Shown here: piece after piece, positions 38,918 to 48,846 of the stretch
How the letters are laid out: each line of letters begins with the position of its first letter
How positions within the stretch are numbered: position 1 is the first letter of the stretch
Assembly (NCBI GenBank): GCA_963742305.1
Contig: CAVULN010000042.1
Location: forward strand, 1 to 64,000
Direction: 5' to 3'
DNA length: 64,000 nt
From: Roseiarcus sp963742305
GTDB lineage: Bacteria; Pseudomonadota; Alphaproteobacteria; Rhizobiales; Beijerinckiaceae
Made by a program: the position numbers and the translations under genes
Notes under the pieces: generated by a model
Database searches by the model: none
What the model was told of the DNA's origin: nothing
What the model saw: the letters and a program-made list of their open reading frames with translations, nothing else

Positions 38918-39757
38918 CTACACGGCGGTCAGCCGCCCCGCCCGAAAGTCGGCGAACGCCTCGAGAATTTCTTCCTGCGTGTTCATGACGAACGGCCCGC
39001 CGATCGCCACCGGCTCGTCGATGATCGGGCTCGCGAACACGAGGACGCGGGCGGGAGCGGCGCCCGCCTCGAGCGGGAAGACGTCAAAGCCCTCGCCGCC
39101 AAGCGACACCGCGGCCCAGGCGACGTCGCCGCCCCTCGCCTGCCGCCTCTCGGCGCCGAGCGCGGCCTGCCCATCGAGAAGGAGCGCGAAGACGCGCTGG
39201 CCCGCGGGCACGGGCGCCTCGAACGCCACGCCCGGCTCAAGCGTCAAATCGATCAACGTCATCGGCCAGACCGTGGCGAAGGGCGCTGCAAGATCGCCGA
39301 GGGCGCCGGCGTAGAGGCGCGCCTCAAAGCCCGCCTCGCGCAAAACCGGCGCGTCCGCTGCGACAACGTTGTGGTAGCGCGCCCTGACGCGTTTGAGGCG
39401 GGCGGGAAGATTGAGCCAGAGCTGAAGCGTATGGACCCCCTCGGGTCCGGGCATTTCGCTGTGCGTCACCCCGCCGCCGGCGGTCATGAACTGGACGCCG
39501 CCCGCGCCGAGGCGGCCAGCGCCGCCGGTGTGGTCGGCGTGCGCGAGTTCGCCGGAGACGACAAAGGTCACCGTCTCGATGCCCCGGTGCGGATGGGTCG
39601 GGAACCCCACCGGCGGCGCGAACCAGTCCTCGGCCATCAGCAGGAACGGGCTGTGCTCCGGGATATGCGCGGGGGGAATGACCATCCGGGCGCGATGGCC
39701 CGGTCCGCGCGCCTCGGGCGGGCCGGCGGTCTCGATGGACTGGACCGAAAGTCGCAT
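38918..39757 (-). CDS. Pirin family protein
   Basis: A 279-residue bicupin. The N-terminal cupin has the metal ligands in FPTHPHRGIETVTFVVSGELAHAD and the later HSE of GGGVTHSEMPG. The C-terminal cupin includes VFALLLDGQAALG and the family motif FVMNTQEEILEAFADFRAGRL. Pirins bind iron; some bacterial members oxidise quercetin. No partner is suggested by the neighbours. The start is ATG 39757, giving the standard family beginning. Confidence 0.9.
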   Translation of the reverse strand: MRLSVQSIETAGPPEARGPGHRARMVIPPAHIPEHSPFLLMAEDWFAPPVGFPTHPHRGIETVTFVVSGELAHADHTGGAGRLGAGGVQFMTAGGGVTHSEMPGPEGVHTLQLWLNLPARLKRVRARYHNVVAADAPVLREAGFEARLYAGALGDLAAPFATVWPMTLIDLTLEPGVAFEAPVPAGQRVFALLLDGQAALGAERRQARGGDVAWAAVSLGGEGFDVFPLEAGAAPARVLVFASPIIDEPVAIGGPFVMNTQEEILEAFADFRAGRLTAV

Positions 39758-39842
39758 GAGCCAAGCTTTACCGCGGATCGCGCGCGAGGGGAAAGCTCCC
39801 GCGCTTGATGACTTCGCCGGGTTGGCGAAAGATGAAGCCGCC

Positions 39843-41532
39843 ATGCCCAGCCTTCGCCAGATCAGGCTCTCAACCGGCCTCGTCCTTTACCTCTATGTGA
39901 CGCTGCACTTCGCCAATCACGCGCTCGGCAACATCTCCGTAGACGCGATGGAGAGGGGTCTTGTCGTCCAGAAGGCGATCTGGCAGTCGCCGCCCGGCGC
40001 GGCGATCCTGTATCTTTCGGCTCTGACGCACATGAGCCTCGGCTTCTGGGCGCTCTATCAGCGGCGCCGGTTCCGCTGGACCCGGCTCGAGGCGACCCAG
40101 CTCGTCCTTGGCCTCTCCATTCCGTTCCTGCTGACCAGTCACGTGATCGGCACCCGCGTCGCGCTCAGCCAATTCGGGATCGAGAAGGGATATGCGCAGG
40201 AACTGCTGAGTTTCTGGGTGAACTCGCCCGCGCTCGGCGTCGTGCAGGCGATTCTGTTGCTGATCGTCTGGACTCACGGCTGCCTCGGCGTCCATTTCTG
40301 GCTCAGGCTGAAGCCGTTCTATCCGCGAGCGAAGAACCTCATGCTGGCGGGCGCCGTCCTTCTGCCCACGCTGGCGCTGCTCGGTTATTATCAGGGCGGC
40401 GAGAGAACGCTGCGGTTGGCTCAGGACCCCGCCTGGCTGGCGCGCGCGACCTCCCCCGATCACGTCGGCACGCCGGCTCAGAACGCGGACCTCATCGACC
40501 ACCGCACCCGGACGCTCGCCTTCCTCGCCGCAGCGCTCGTCGCCACGCTTTGCGCCCGGGGAGTCCGGCGCTGGCGGGAGAGTCGCGTCGGCTCGATCCG
40601 GCTCACTTACCCTGACCGCACGGTTCGGGCGCCCCGCGGCTTCAGCGTGCTCGAGGCAAGCCTCGTCAACGCCATCCCGCACGCGCATGTGTGCGGCGGG
40701 CGCGGCCGCTGCTCGACGTGCCGTATCCGCATCCTGGGCGACCTCGACGGCCTGCCCTCCCCGAGCGCCGCTGAGCGGGCGGTGCTCGAGCGGGTGCACG
40801 CGGGAAGCGATGTGAGAACTCGCCTGCCAGCTTCGACCAACCCGGGACATCGCCTTCGTGCCGATGCTCTCCCCCTATGTGGCGACAGTCGACGCCCGCC
40901 GGCCCGGCGGCGCCCATGCGGGAATCGAGCGCTATGTGGTCATCATGTTCGTCGATATGCGCGGATCGAGCAGGCTGGCGGAGAAGCGCCTGCCGTTCGA
41001 CACCGTGTTCATCATCAACCAGTTCCTCAACGCGGTGAGCCATGCGGTGTTGAGCGCCGGCGGCGAACCGAACCAGGTGCTGGGCGACGGCCTGCTTGCC
41101 CTCTTCGGCATGGGCGAGCAGCCCGACATCGCCTGCCGGCAGGCGATCGCCGCCTCAGCCCGGATCGCCGAGAGGGTCGAAAGCCTGAACGGCGCTCTGG
41201 CTCATGGGCTGGTCGAGCCGATCCGCTTCGGCATCGGCATCCACGCTGGCGTCACCGTCGCCGGCGACATTGGCTATGAGCGGCACGCGCAATTCACGGT
41301 GATCGGCGATCCGGTCAATGTCGCCGCCCGCCTCGAGGCGCTGACCAAGTCGCTCGAGTGCGAAGTGGTGATGTCGGAGGAGGTCTATCAGCGCGCGGGC
41401 TTCGGCCCGTACGACCTCCCCGCCCACGACGTCGAGGCTCGCGGCCGCGAGGGGGGTGTGAAAGCCAGGAGCGCCACACGGGCGGCGGATCTGGCCCTGC
41501 CGATCGCGGCGCGGACGGGGGCGGCGCCGTGA
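39843..41532 (+). pseudogene. Membrane/[2Fe-2S] ferredoxin/class III adenylate cyclase fusion, frame broken once
   Basis: A reconstructed protein of about 560 residues. Residues 8-240 contain about six membrane helices rich in His (LYLYVTLHFANHALG, LTHMSLGFWAL, HVIGTR, WTHGCLGVHFW), like the haem b anchors of succinate dehydrogenase. Residues 250-335 are a plant-type ferredoxin with Cys284, Cys290 and Cys293 (CGGRGRCSTC). The fourth Cys falls just after a one-base break near 40815-40819 (LACQLRP). The cyclase follows: VVIMFVDMRGSSRLAE, VLGDGLLALFG and GIHAGVTVAGDIG, with VNVAARLEALTK. This layout suggests cAMP output controlled by redox state. The break is probably a sequence indel because all ligands are otherwise kept. 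Confidence 0.82.
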
Positions 41533-41533
41533 A

Positions 41534-41551
41534 GGCGCGTTGACCCGCGCC
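41534..41551. terminator. Hairpin between convergent genes
   Basis: GGCGCG (41534-41539) and CGCGCC (41546-41551) form a perfect 6-pair stem with a TTGACC loop, just after the cyclase stop and before the end of the convergent acetyltransferase gene. Confidence 0.4.
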
Positions 41552-41555
41552 ACCC

Positions 41556-42146
41556 TCACGCCGCGGGCGGTTCGGTGCTCCCTGGCCCGAGCGAGCGCTG
41601 CATCATGATTAAATCGGTCCAGCGTCCGAACTTGAAGCCAACCGCCGGCAGGAAGCCGACCTGACGGAAGCCGAATCCCTCATGCAGCTTGAGCGAGGCG
41701 GCGTTGGCGCCGTCGATATAGCCGATCATCTGACGAAAGCCCGCGGCGGCGCAGGCGTCGATCAGCGCAGTCATGAGCTGGCGCCCGATCCCCGAATGCA
41801 GCCGGTCGCTGCGCACGTAGATCGAATGCTTGACCGTATAGCGGTAAGCCGGCCGCTTGCGGAACGGCGCCGCGTAGGCATAGCCGACCACCGCGCCCGC
41901 CTCCTCCGCGACCAGATGGGGCATCTTGCGGTTGTTCATCGAGCGGCGGCGGCGCTTGAGATCGTCGGCGTCGGGGGTTTCGAAATCGCCCTCGACGCTC
42001 GCGTCCACGCCGCGCCGGATGTGGTGCAGGTAGATGGCGAGCATCGCCCGCACGTCGCTATCGCGCGAGTTGCGCACGCGCACGGGACTCAGCGCTTCGC
42101 GTGCGTGTCCGTGAGCGTCGGATGGATCATTCAGCTCGGCGTCCAT
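41556..42146 (-). CDS. GNAT family N-acetyltransferase
   Basis: 196 residues from ATG 42146. The acetyl-CoA binding segment is SIYVRSDRLHSGIGRQLMTALI, followed by the family ending MIGYIDGANAASLKLHEGFGF and PAVGFKFGRWTDLIMMQ. This is the Pat/YncA subgroup, which acetylates small amines and amino-acid analogues. It starts 10 bases after the decarboxylase stop, so it is probably co-transcribed and may act on the amine product or a related compound (inference). Confidence 0.85.
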   Translation of the reverse strand: MDAELNDPSDAHGHAREALSPVRVRNSRDSDVRAMLAIYLHHIRRGVDASVEGDFETPDADDLKRRRRSMNNRKMPHLVAEEAGAVVGYAYAAPFRKRPAYRYTVKHSIYVRSDRLHSGIGRQLMTALIDACAAAGFRQMIGYIDGANAASLKLHEGFGFRQVGFLPAVGFKFGRWTDLIMMQRSLGPGSTEPPAA

Positions 42147-42156
42147 CGTACCTCTC

Positions 42157-44523
42157 TCACCCAAGTCTTTCGCAAACCACATAAGTATAGAACCGGATCG
42201 CTCCGGTCCCGTCGACCTCGCGATAGAGACCCTGGATCTCGGCCTCGAGCCCCGGGAACACGTTGGCGCTCTTCTCGAACATTTTCAGATAGTCGATCAT
42301 CGGGCGCGCGCGCTCAGTGAGTTCTTCCCCGGGAACGATGGTCGCGATCCCCGGCGGATAGACGACCCAGAGCGTGGTCGCGATGCGTCCGTCGAGTTCG
42401 GCCAGGGGCAGATAATCGACATTGTTGCGCACGAGATGGCGTGAGGCCTCGCGCGGCGTCATGGCGGCTTCCGGCAGATGCCGCGCGGCGAATTGGGCCT
42501 GCTGGAGTGCGCTCACGCCGGCGGCGCGGAAGAAGGCGTGCATCTCGCCGCAGAGATCCTTGAGCCGCTTGCCCCGATAGCGCGCCGGACGCTTGGCCAC
42601 GAATTCCGGCATCGCGTCCTCGAGCGGCGCGTTCTCGTCATGCAGCCGCTTGAAGGCGACCAGCGCCGACACCAGGGTCCCGGCCTTGCTCAACTCGACG
42701 CCCGGCGTCAGCAGGAAGAGCAGCGAGTTGAGATCGTTCTTCTCCGGCACGACGCGGTTCTCGCGCAAATACTGGGCGACGACGGGAGCGGGCACGCCGT
42801 GCGCCTCATAAGCTCCGGTCGCCCGGTCGAAACCGGGCGTGAGCAGAGTGAGCTTGGCCGGATCGGTGATCGCGAAGCCCGGTTCGAGCGATTGGAAGCC
42901 ATGCCACGCCTCGCCCGGCGCAAGCGCCCAGTAGCGCGGATCGCGGGCAATGAGGTCGGTCGACACGTTCTCCCACGCCACATCATGGGTCGCGCCCTCG
43001 ACTGCGGCGTCGCGGATCGAAACGCGCTCGGGCACGAACGGATCGAAGAACCAGCGGCGCGCCGGGTCCCGCTCCTTCTCCTCGAATTCGCGCCTGACCG
43101 CGCGCAGTTTCTTGCGCAATTCGACGCCGAGCCGGATCGTGTCGTCCCACAGGACTTCGCCCGATCGGCCCTTCATCATCTGCGCGCCGACGTCGAGCGA
43201 GGCGAACAGCGGGTAGAACGGCGAGGTCGATGCGAACTGCATGAAGCCTTCATTGAAGCGGCGATGCTCGACCCGGCGGCGCTGGCCCTTGATATGGCGG
43301 TCGCGCACATGGATCTGCGAGGCCTGCGAGAAGCTCGCGAGCTGCTTGTGCGCCGACTGGGTCGCGACCACGCCGGGCGAAGCTTCGTTCAGGTTCTTCA
43401 GGCCCATGGCGAACCGGCGCTCGTAAAGCGGGTGAAACTTCATGAAGCCGGCCCAGGCCTCGTCGAACACGATGTAGTCGCAAAGTGGGCCGATGCGCTC
43501 GACGATGCGCTCCGCGTCGTAGATCGTGCCGTCATAGGTGCATTGTTCGATGACCGCGGCGCGGAACGGCCGCTCGCGCTTCCAAGCCTCCTTGTCCGTC
43601 ACCAGTGGATTGTCGCGAATGCGCTCGCGTATCCTCGTCTCGTCGAGATCCTCCGGGCGAATGGGGCCAATTAGTCCATAAGCGTTGCGGTCGGTCGAGA
43701 GATAGATCGGTATGCCCTCGCCCATCAGCAAAGCGCCCTGATGCGCGGCCTTGTGGTTGTTACGGTCGAACAGCACGAGGTCGCCCTCGGCGATGAGATT
43801 GGTGAGGACGATCTTGTTCGACGACGACGTGCCGTTGAGCACGAAATAGGTCTTCTCCGCCCCGAAGATCGCGGCGGCCTCCTTCTGCGCCTGAAGCGCT
43901 GGTCCCTCGTGAGTTAGAAGATCGCCGAGTTCGAGGATCGAATTGTCGAGATCGTCGCGAAAGACCGCTTCGCCCAGATGCTCGACGAAGATGCGTCCGA
44001 TCGGACTGCGGCTATAAAACACCCCGCCATTGTGGCCAGGGCAGGTCCAAAGCTGGTTACCTTCCTCCTGGAAGTCGACGAGCGCGCCGAAGAAGGGCGT
44101 CTTCAGCGTGTCGGCATATTGCTTGAGGCGGGAGACGAGGTTCCTGGCGATGAATTCCGGCGTCTCCTCGGCCAGGAACACATAGCCGTCGATGAAGTCG
44201 AGCACCTCGACCGGAATGTCCTCGAAACGCTTGCGCCTGATGAGGACGACGATCGGCATGTCGAGGCCGCGCTTGCGCATGAGGTTGATGAGCGAAGCGG
44301 CCTTGCCCTCGATTCCCTTCTTGCCCCAGTCGACGACCATGCAGCCGATCGCCGCATCCGTCTGCACCGCCATCTCGGCGTCCTCGAGACGACGCGCCTT
44401 GATGACCTCGAATCCCATCCGCTCGATGGCCGCGATGATCTGGCTCACTCTCAGGCCTTCGAGGTCATCGGCGTCGAACATCGGCGCCGAGAACAGAAAG
44501 GTCAGTCGTTGGGAAAAGTTCAT
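42157..44523 (-). CDS. Orn/Lys/Arg decarboxylase, fold-type I PLP enzyme
   Basis: 788 residues, matching the large inducible amino acid decarboxylases (AdiA/LdcI/SpeC). Residues 1-130 are the flavodoxin-like wing domain (CMVVDWGKKGIEGKAA). The PLP domain has TCPGHNGGVFYSRSP, FVLNGTSSSNKIVL, FDEAWAGF (Asp354) and the Schiff-base Lys393 in ATQSAHKQLASFSQ. The C-terminal domain carries REASRHLVRNNVDY and VYPPGIATIVPGE. Arginine is a good guess for the substrate, but I cannot separate it from lysine or ornithine. Role: polyamine synthesis or acid tolerance. Confidence 0.88.
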   Translation of the reverse strand: MNFSQRLTFLFSAPMFDADDLEGLRVSQIIAAIERMGFEVIKARRLEDAEMAVQTDAAIGCMVVDWGKKGIEGKAASLINLMRKRGLDMPIVVLIRRKRFEDIPVEVLDFIDGYVFLAEETPEFIARNLVSRLKQYADTLKTPFFGALVDFQEEGNQLWTCPGHNGGVFYSRSPIGRIFVEHLGEAVFRDDLDNSILELGDLLTHEGPALQAQKEAAAIFGAEKTYFVLNGTSSSNKIVLTNLIAEGDLVLFDRNNHKAAHQGALLMGEGIPIYLSTDRNAYGLIGPIRPEDLDETRIRERIRDNPLVTDKEAWKRERPFRAAVIEQCTYDGTIYDAERIVERIGPLCDYIVFDEAWAGFMKFHPLYERRFAMGLKNLNEASPGVVATQSAHKQLASFSQASQIHVRDRHIKGQRRRVEHRRFNEGFMQFASTSPFYPLFASLDVGAQMMKGRSGEVLWDDTIRLGVELRKKLRAVRREFEEKERDPARRWFFDPFVPERVSIRDAAVEGATHDVAWENVSTDLIARDPRYWALAPGEAWHGFQSLEPGFAITDPAKLTLLTPGFDRATGAYEAHGVPAPVVAQYLRENRVVPEKNDLNSLLFLLTPGVELSKAGTLVSALVAFKRLHDENAPLEDAMPEFVAKRPARYRGKRLKDLCGEMHAFFRAAGVSALQQAQFAARHLPEAAMTPREASRHLVRNNVDYLPLAELDGRIATTLWVVYPPGIATIVPGEELTERARPMIDYLKMFEKSANVFPGLEAEIQGLYREVDGTGAIRFYTYVVCERLG

Positions 44524-44884
44524 CGCCTCCAGCGCCCGTAGTCAGACGGGCGTCCTTCCCGACGCCGATGGCCGGCGTCCCGGTTTCCGGCTCGTGTCCT
44601 TGAGCGCCGCAGCTTAAGACAGCATACGCGCGCCGGAATCAAGCGCCGCCTCTCTGATCTGCCTACCCGCCAATCTGTTAGTTGTTCCCGACCGGAAATC
44701 CGGTAGAAGTGTTTTCCTTCGTCGCGCGGGCGGCGAGACCGGCGCGCGGGGTGACGGCGCCAGTCGCCCTGACGAGCCGGGCGGACAACGATCGCCCGGC
44801 TCGCGCCGCCCCGGCATCGCGAACACGCGCCGGTGAGAAGGCCTCGATCGGGCGCGATCGGCCCCAGGTGGCGGAGCGGCGCAT
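44524..44884. other. Divergent spacer between the decarboxylase and acetate kinase genes
   Basis: 361 bases with no acceptable gene. It contains a palindrome, ACCGGA-AA-TCCGGT (44691-44704), roughly midway between the two divergent starts, a possible operator. No clear sigma-70 boxes. Confidence 0.4.
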
Positions 44885-46069
44885 TTGGATTCTGTGATCC
44901 TCACCCTGAACGCAGGCTCGTCGTCGCTTAAATTCGCGGCGTTCCGCCTCGTCCGCGGAGCCGAGCCTGCTCTTCTCGCCTCCGGACAGGTCGAGGGGAT
45001 CGGCGCGAGCCCGAAAGGCTCGGTCAAAACGGTTGCCGGAGAAACGGCCGAGCTGAGCTTCAAGCGGACAGGCGCGCGCGTCGATCATGCGGGCGCGATG
45101 GCCGCCATTCTGGGCTGGCTCAAGCTGGCGGGATACGACTCGTCGATCGTCGCGGTCGGCCATCGCATCGTCCATGGAGGGCCGGACTACGCCGCGCCAG
45201 TCCTGATCGACGAAGCAACGCTCGCCAACTTGCGCGCGCTCATTCCGCTCGCGCCGCTCCATCAGCCGCACAATATCGCCGGCGTCGAGGCGGCGATGGA
45301 GGCCTTCCCGTCGACGCCGCAGGTCGCCTGCTTCGACACCGCCTTCCATCGCAGCCATCCCTTCATCGATGACACCTACGCCCTGCCCCGCTCCTATTAC
45401 GACGAGGGCGTGCGCCGCTACGGCTTCCACGGACTGTCCTACGAGTTCATCACCCGGCGCCTGGGCAAGATTGCGCCGCAGATCGCGCGCAAGGGCGTCG
45501 TCATCGCGCATCTCGGCAATGGCGCCTCGATGTGCTCGGTCCGCGACGGTCGCGCCGTCGCCTCGACCATGGGCTTCACCGCGCTCGACGGGCTCGCCAT
45601 GGGCACCCGCTGCGGGCAGGTCGATCCTGGGGTGGTGCTTTATCTCATGGCCGAAAAGAAGATGAGCGCGGACGAGGTCTCCGACCTCCTATGGAAGAAC
45701 TCCGGCCTCAAAGGCATGTCGGGCGTGTCGCAGGACATGCGCGAGCTCGAGGCGTCTTCGAGCCCAGCCGCGCGCGACGCCATCGCTTACTTCGTCTCCC
45801 GTATCCGGCGCGAACTGGGCGCGCTCGCAGCGACTGTCAACGGCGCCGAGGCGGTCGTTTTCACGGCCGGGATCGGAGAACACTCGTGGAGAGTGCGGGA
45901 GGCTGCGCTCACGGACATGGAATGGATGGGAATCGATCTCGACCCGGAAGCGAACCGCGCGGGCGCCGGGATCATCAGCGCGAAGGACTCGTCCACAAAC
46001 GTCTTCGTCATTCCGACCGACGAAGAGCTGATGATCGCCGAGCACACGATGAGCGTGATCGGCGTCTAA
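44885..46069 (+). CDS. ackA: Acetate kinase
   Basis: 394 residues from TTG 44885 (a GTG at 44894 is the alternative). It interconverts acetate + ATP and acetyl phosphate + ADP. Family signatures are LTLNAGSSSLKF at the N-terminus, VGHRIVHGG, CFDTAFHRSHP, RYGFHGLSYEF, IAHLGNGASMCSVRDGR, MGTRCGQVDPG and FTAGIGEHSWRVRE. No pta or phosphoketolase gene is adjacent. Confidence 0.95.
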   Translation: MDSVILTLNAGSSSLKFAAFRLVRGAEPALLASGQVEGIGASPKGSVKTVAGETAELSFKRTGARVDHAGAMAAILGWLKLAGYDSSIVAVGHRIVHGGPDYAAPVLIDEATLANLRALIPLAPLHQPHNIAGVEAAMEAFPSTPQVACFDTAFHRSHPFIDDTYALPRSYYDEGVRRYGFHGLSYEFITRRLGKIAPQIARKGVVIAHLGNGASMCSVRDGRAVASTMGFTALDGLAMGTRCGQVDPGVVLYLMAEKKMSADEVSDLLWKNSGLKGMSGVSQDMRELEASSSPAARDAIAYFVSRIRRELGALAATVNGAEAVVFTAGIGEHSWRVREAALTDMEWMGIDLDPEANRAGAGIISAKDSSTNVFVIPTDEELMIAEHTMSVIGV

Positions 46070-46287
46070 GCGCGGGATTTTGCGCTAACCGCCGCTCTCT
46101 GGGTAAATTTACGCATTGCAGACAATCTGATTCCGTGTCCGAGTGTCGGTTCTAATTTTTGGACCCACTAATTCGCCGCTTGGCGTCAACTAATTCTGTC
46201 TACTTATCGCTGGTAATAGTATTCGCGTCTTGAGAAATACGCCAATACGAAGCGCGTTCGATTAAGCAAATTGCCCGGAGAGCTGCA

Positions 46288-48567
46288 ATGGCTAGCCCCA
46301 GAAACTCATCGAAATCGTCGGACAACGGTAGCGAACGATATAGGCTCGAACTGGTCGGCCTGAACTCAGGCGCCGACCGGCCCGACATCACGATCCAGGC
46401 CGTCGACGCAAAAGGCGAGGTCCTGTCGGCTCAGAAAGTCGAGCAGGACGGCGGCTTCACGCTTTCCCAGGACGTCCTTGGACGCGCCGCAACCATCGTG
46501 GTGGGGGCGTCGGATGACAAGGAGGGCGTCAAAGGCGAGGGCGAGCTTCGCCTTTCGGCGGAAGATTTTCGGGCACAGACCGCGAACGGCGTGCTGGCGT
46601 TGGCCGAGCCGGTCTGGTCGCGCTTGCGGTTCTACTGGACCTGCGTCAGCGGCCACGTTCGAGTGTGCCGGCGGCGCCGCTGGTGGTTCGACGATCTCAT
46701 TCAGGCGTCGACAATGGTCTCAATTCGGTCGAGCACGCGCGCCCTGTCGGCGAGCCGTTCGATAAGCCGCGAGGCTTCCATCGCGGCGGCGCTGACGCCG
46801 TCCCTTGGCGAACTGCTTGCCTGGCCCGTGCGCTGCTACCCGGTCTGCCTCGGCACGGTCACGGTCTATCGGCGCACTTGCTGCTGCTATCCCATCGTGA
46901 TCGACGACTCTCGCATCAGTGACCTCATACGCGACCTCGAGCGGGTCGTGTCGCAACTGCCAACGCCGATTCCGAAATTCAAGATCCCCCCGCCGCCTCC
47001 GCCGCCGATCGGCGATCCGCTGCGGACCCCATATTTCAACGGCGGCGCGCTGAACGAACTGGCGTTGAACGCCGTCAATGATCTTCAGCAGATGCGCTCG
47101 CTGCCGCTTCCTCAAGCCGCGCAATATGTCGAGGCGCGGCCCTATCTCTACCACCGGCTGTGCTCATGCGGCAGACCCGTCAGAGTCGGCGGCGGCTCGC
47201 TCCAGCACGACGGCGGGTTCAACATCTGCTGGGTGGAAAGCCTCCGTCTGTTCCGGCCCAACTGCTTCGATCAGTACGCCTATGTGGTGAAGCAGACGAT
47301 CGGCGGCACGACGACCACCATCTACGACGGTCTTGCTGCAGGCGCCTGGTTCGCCGCCGGCGATGAGCCCGTGCTGACCACGTACAGCCCGCAAGCGTTC
47401 AGCTGCGACCAGACCGGCGAAGGCGATGGCGACGCGTTCGTGTTCCTCGACCTGATCGGGGACACCGAAAGCCACGAACTGACAACGCCCGCATCCACCG
47501 GCTGGGACCGCGTCGCCGCGCCGACCGCCACATCCGGCCTCTTGTTCCCGAACCCCGGGGTGCAGGGACATTTGCGCAATCTGGGCGGAGGCGTCGAACT
47601 GACGTTCATCTTCAGTCTCGGCATGCGCGACCCGGCGATCGGCGCCCAGTACTATCGGGTCAGCATCAGCGAGGCGGATGCAAACGGCAATCCGACCGGC
47701 TCGCGCTATTACTATGGCGACGGACTGGCCTGGGAAAAGGTGGTCGGCGCGGACATCGTCCCCGAGTCGCTCGGGCCCGTCGCGGTCGGCGGCGAGAACA
47801 ACCTCTATCGGATTCCCTACAGCGACGAGGCATGGGTCGGATCCGTGCGCTATCATGCGCTGATCAATACGCTCGCGGCGAATCTCAACACGCCGCCGGC
47901 GACTGATCTCGCGTCGCCGGCGACGAACAGGCTCGTCACGCTGGAGGTTTTCAACGCCGCCGGACAACGGCTGCGCCCCCTCGGCGCGCCAGCCTCGGGG
48001 CAACCCGGCGCGGAAGCAGCGAAGGCGTTCAAGTTCCGCCGCTGGTTCCAGCCCGGCGGCAGCGTGGGCGACGACACGGTGGAAGTGCCGTTCGCCGCGC
48101 TGACGCATCTCTTCTGCTGGGATAACCGTCCCCCGGTTGCGGACATTGCCAGGCTCGTCATGAACGGCGCGGCGTCGGACGAGGAATGCCAGTTCCTCGA
48201 AGGATCCGCGACGTCCCAATTCGCGGTCGAGTATCGCGCCTACGTGGCCGACCAGCGTTTCCAGGAGAGCCACTCGATCGGCTGGCTGCGTGGCCTCAAC
48301 GCCTCCGCCGCCAACGGCGGGGTGGGATCTCTGCCGACGCCGCTCAGTCCAGCCAACGTCGGCAAGCCTCCAGCGCTCCCGGCGACCAGCGGCTCCAACA
48401 CGTTCGAGCTGATGCTGACCCGGCTGGACGCTCCCAATCCGCCGGTGGTCCTTGAGCGTTGCTCGTTTGCCGTCACGCTGACGACCTATGCAAAGACCAC
48501 CAACGGCGAGAACTTCAGTTATCCTTACGGGCAGGAGACGGCCGCATTCGCGCTCGCCATCGATTGA
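46288..48567 (+). CDS. Large orphan protein with Cys clusters and a polyproline hinge
   Basis: 759 residues from ATG 46288, with GGAGAG 7 bases upstream. I do not recognise it. Residues 1-110 look like a beta-sandwich of the transthyretin or carboxypeptidase-regulatory type (RYRLELVGLNSG, ITIQAVDAKGEVLSAQKV, GGFTLSQDV). Next come an Arg/Trp-rich stretch (CVSGHVRVCRRRRWWFDD) and Cys clusters (RCYPVCLGTV, RRTCCCYPIVI), then an IPPPPPPPIGD hinge near residue 235. A long beta-rich region with a further CSCGRPV pair follows. There is no signal peptide. Residues about 148-180 (Ser/Arg/Ala-rich) may be a short misframed patch. The upstream 200 bases are unusually AT-rich. Confidence 0.7.
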   Translation: MASPRNSSKSSDNGSERYRLELVGLNSGADRPDITIQAVDAKGEVLSAQKVEQDGGFTLSQDVLGRAATIVVGASDDKEGVKGEGELRLSAEDFRAQTANGVLALAEPVWSRLRFYWTCVSGHVRVCRRRRWWFDDLIQASTMVSIRSSTRALSASRSISREASIAAALTPSLGELLAWPVRCYPVCLGTVTVYRRTCCCYPIVIDDSRISDLIRDLERVVSQLPTPIPKFKIPPPPPPPIGDPLRTPYFNGGALNELALNAVNDLQQMRSLPLPQAAQYVEARPYLYHRLCSCGRPVRVGGGSLQHDGGFNICWVESLRLFRPNCFDQYAYVVKQTIGGTTTTIYDGLAAGAWFAAGDEPVLTTYSPQAFSCDQTGEGDGDAFVFLDLIGDTESHELTTPASTGWDRVAAPTATSGLLFPNPGVQGHLRNLGGGVELTFIFSLGMRDPAIGAQYYRVSISEADANGNPTGSRYYYGDGLAWEKVVGADIVPESLGPVAVGGENNLYRIPYSDEAWVGSVRYHALINTLAANLNTPPATDLASPATNRLVTLEVFNAAGQRLRPLGAPASGQPGAEAAKAFKFRRWFQPGGSVGDDTVEVPFAALTHLFCWDNRPPVADIARLVMNGAASDEECQFLEGSATSQFAVEYRAYVADQRFQESHSIGWLRGLNASAANGGVGSLPTPLSPANVGKPPALPATSGSNTFELMLTRLDAPNPPVVLERCSFAVTLTTYAKTTNGENFSYPYGQETAAFALAID

Positions 48568-48846
48568 CAGCGCCGCTCTCCAAGGTGGCGCGCCCGTCCC
48601 GACGCGCGGGTCGGCCGGCCGTGGCGATCGCCCTCCGCCCAATCTCGTTGGGATGACGTGCTGCGGCAGATGCGTGGTCGGGCGAGCGCCTCGCCACACA
48701 CCGCCACGCCCCACCTCTGCGGGCGCCCGCCACAGCGGGATCCAAGGTTTGAGCGCAAGGGGACCGGCGTCCAGACTGTCGCCCGGCTGCATCGTCGCCC
48801 CGCAGGAGCGCCGATGCAGCCTCTCATGAAAGCGCGGCGTGGCCGT

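Noticed and set aside
47164..48792. 542-codon minus-strand frame under the 759-residue orphan
   Set aside because: The plus-strand frame has the ribosome site, ordered beta-rich sequence and a defined start; this one does not.
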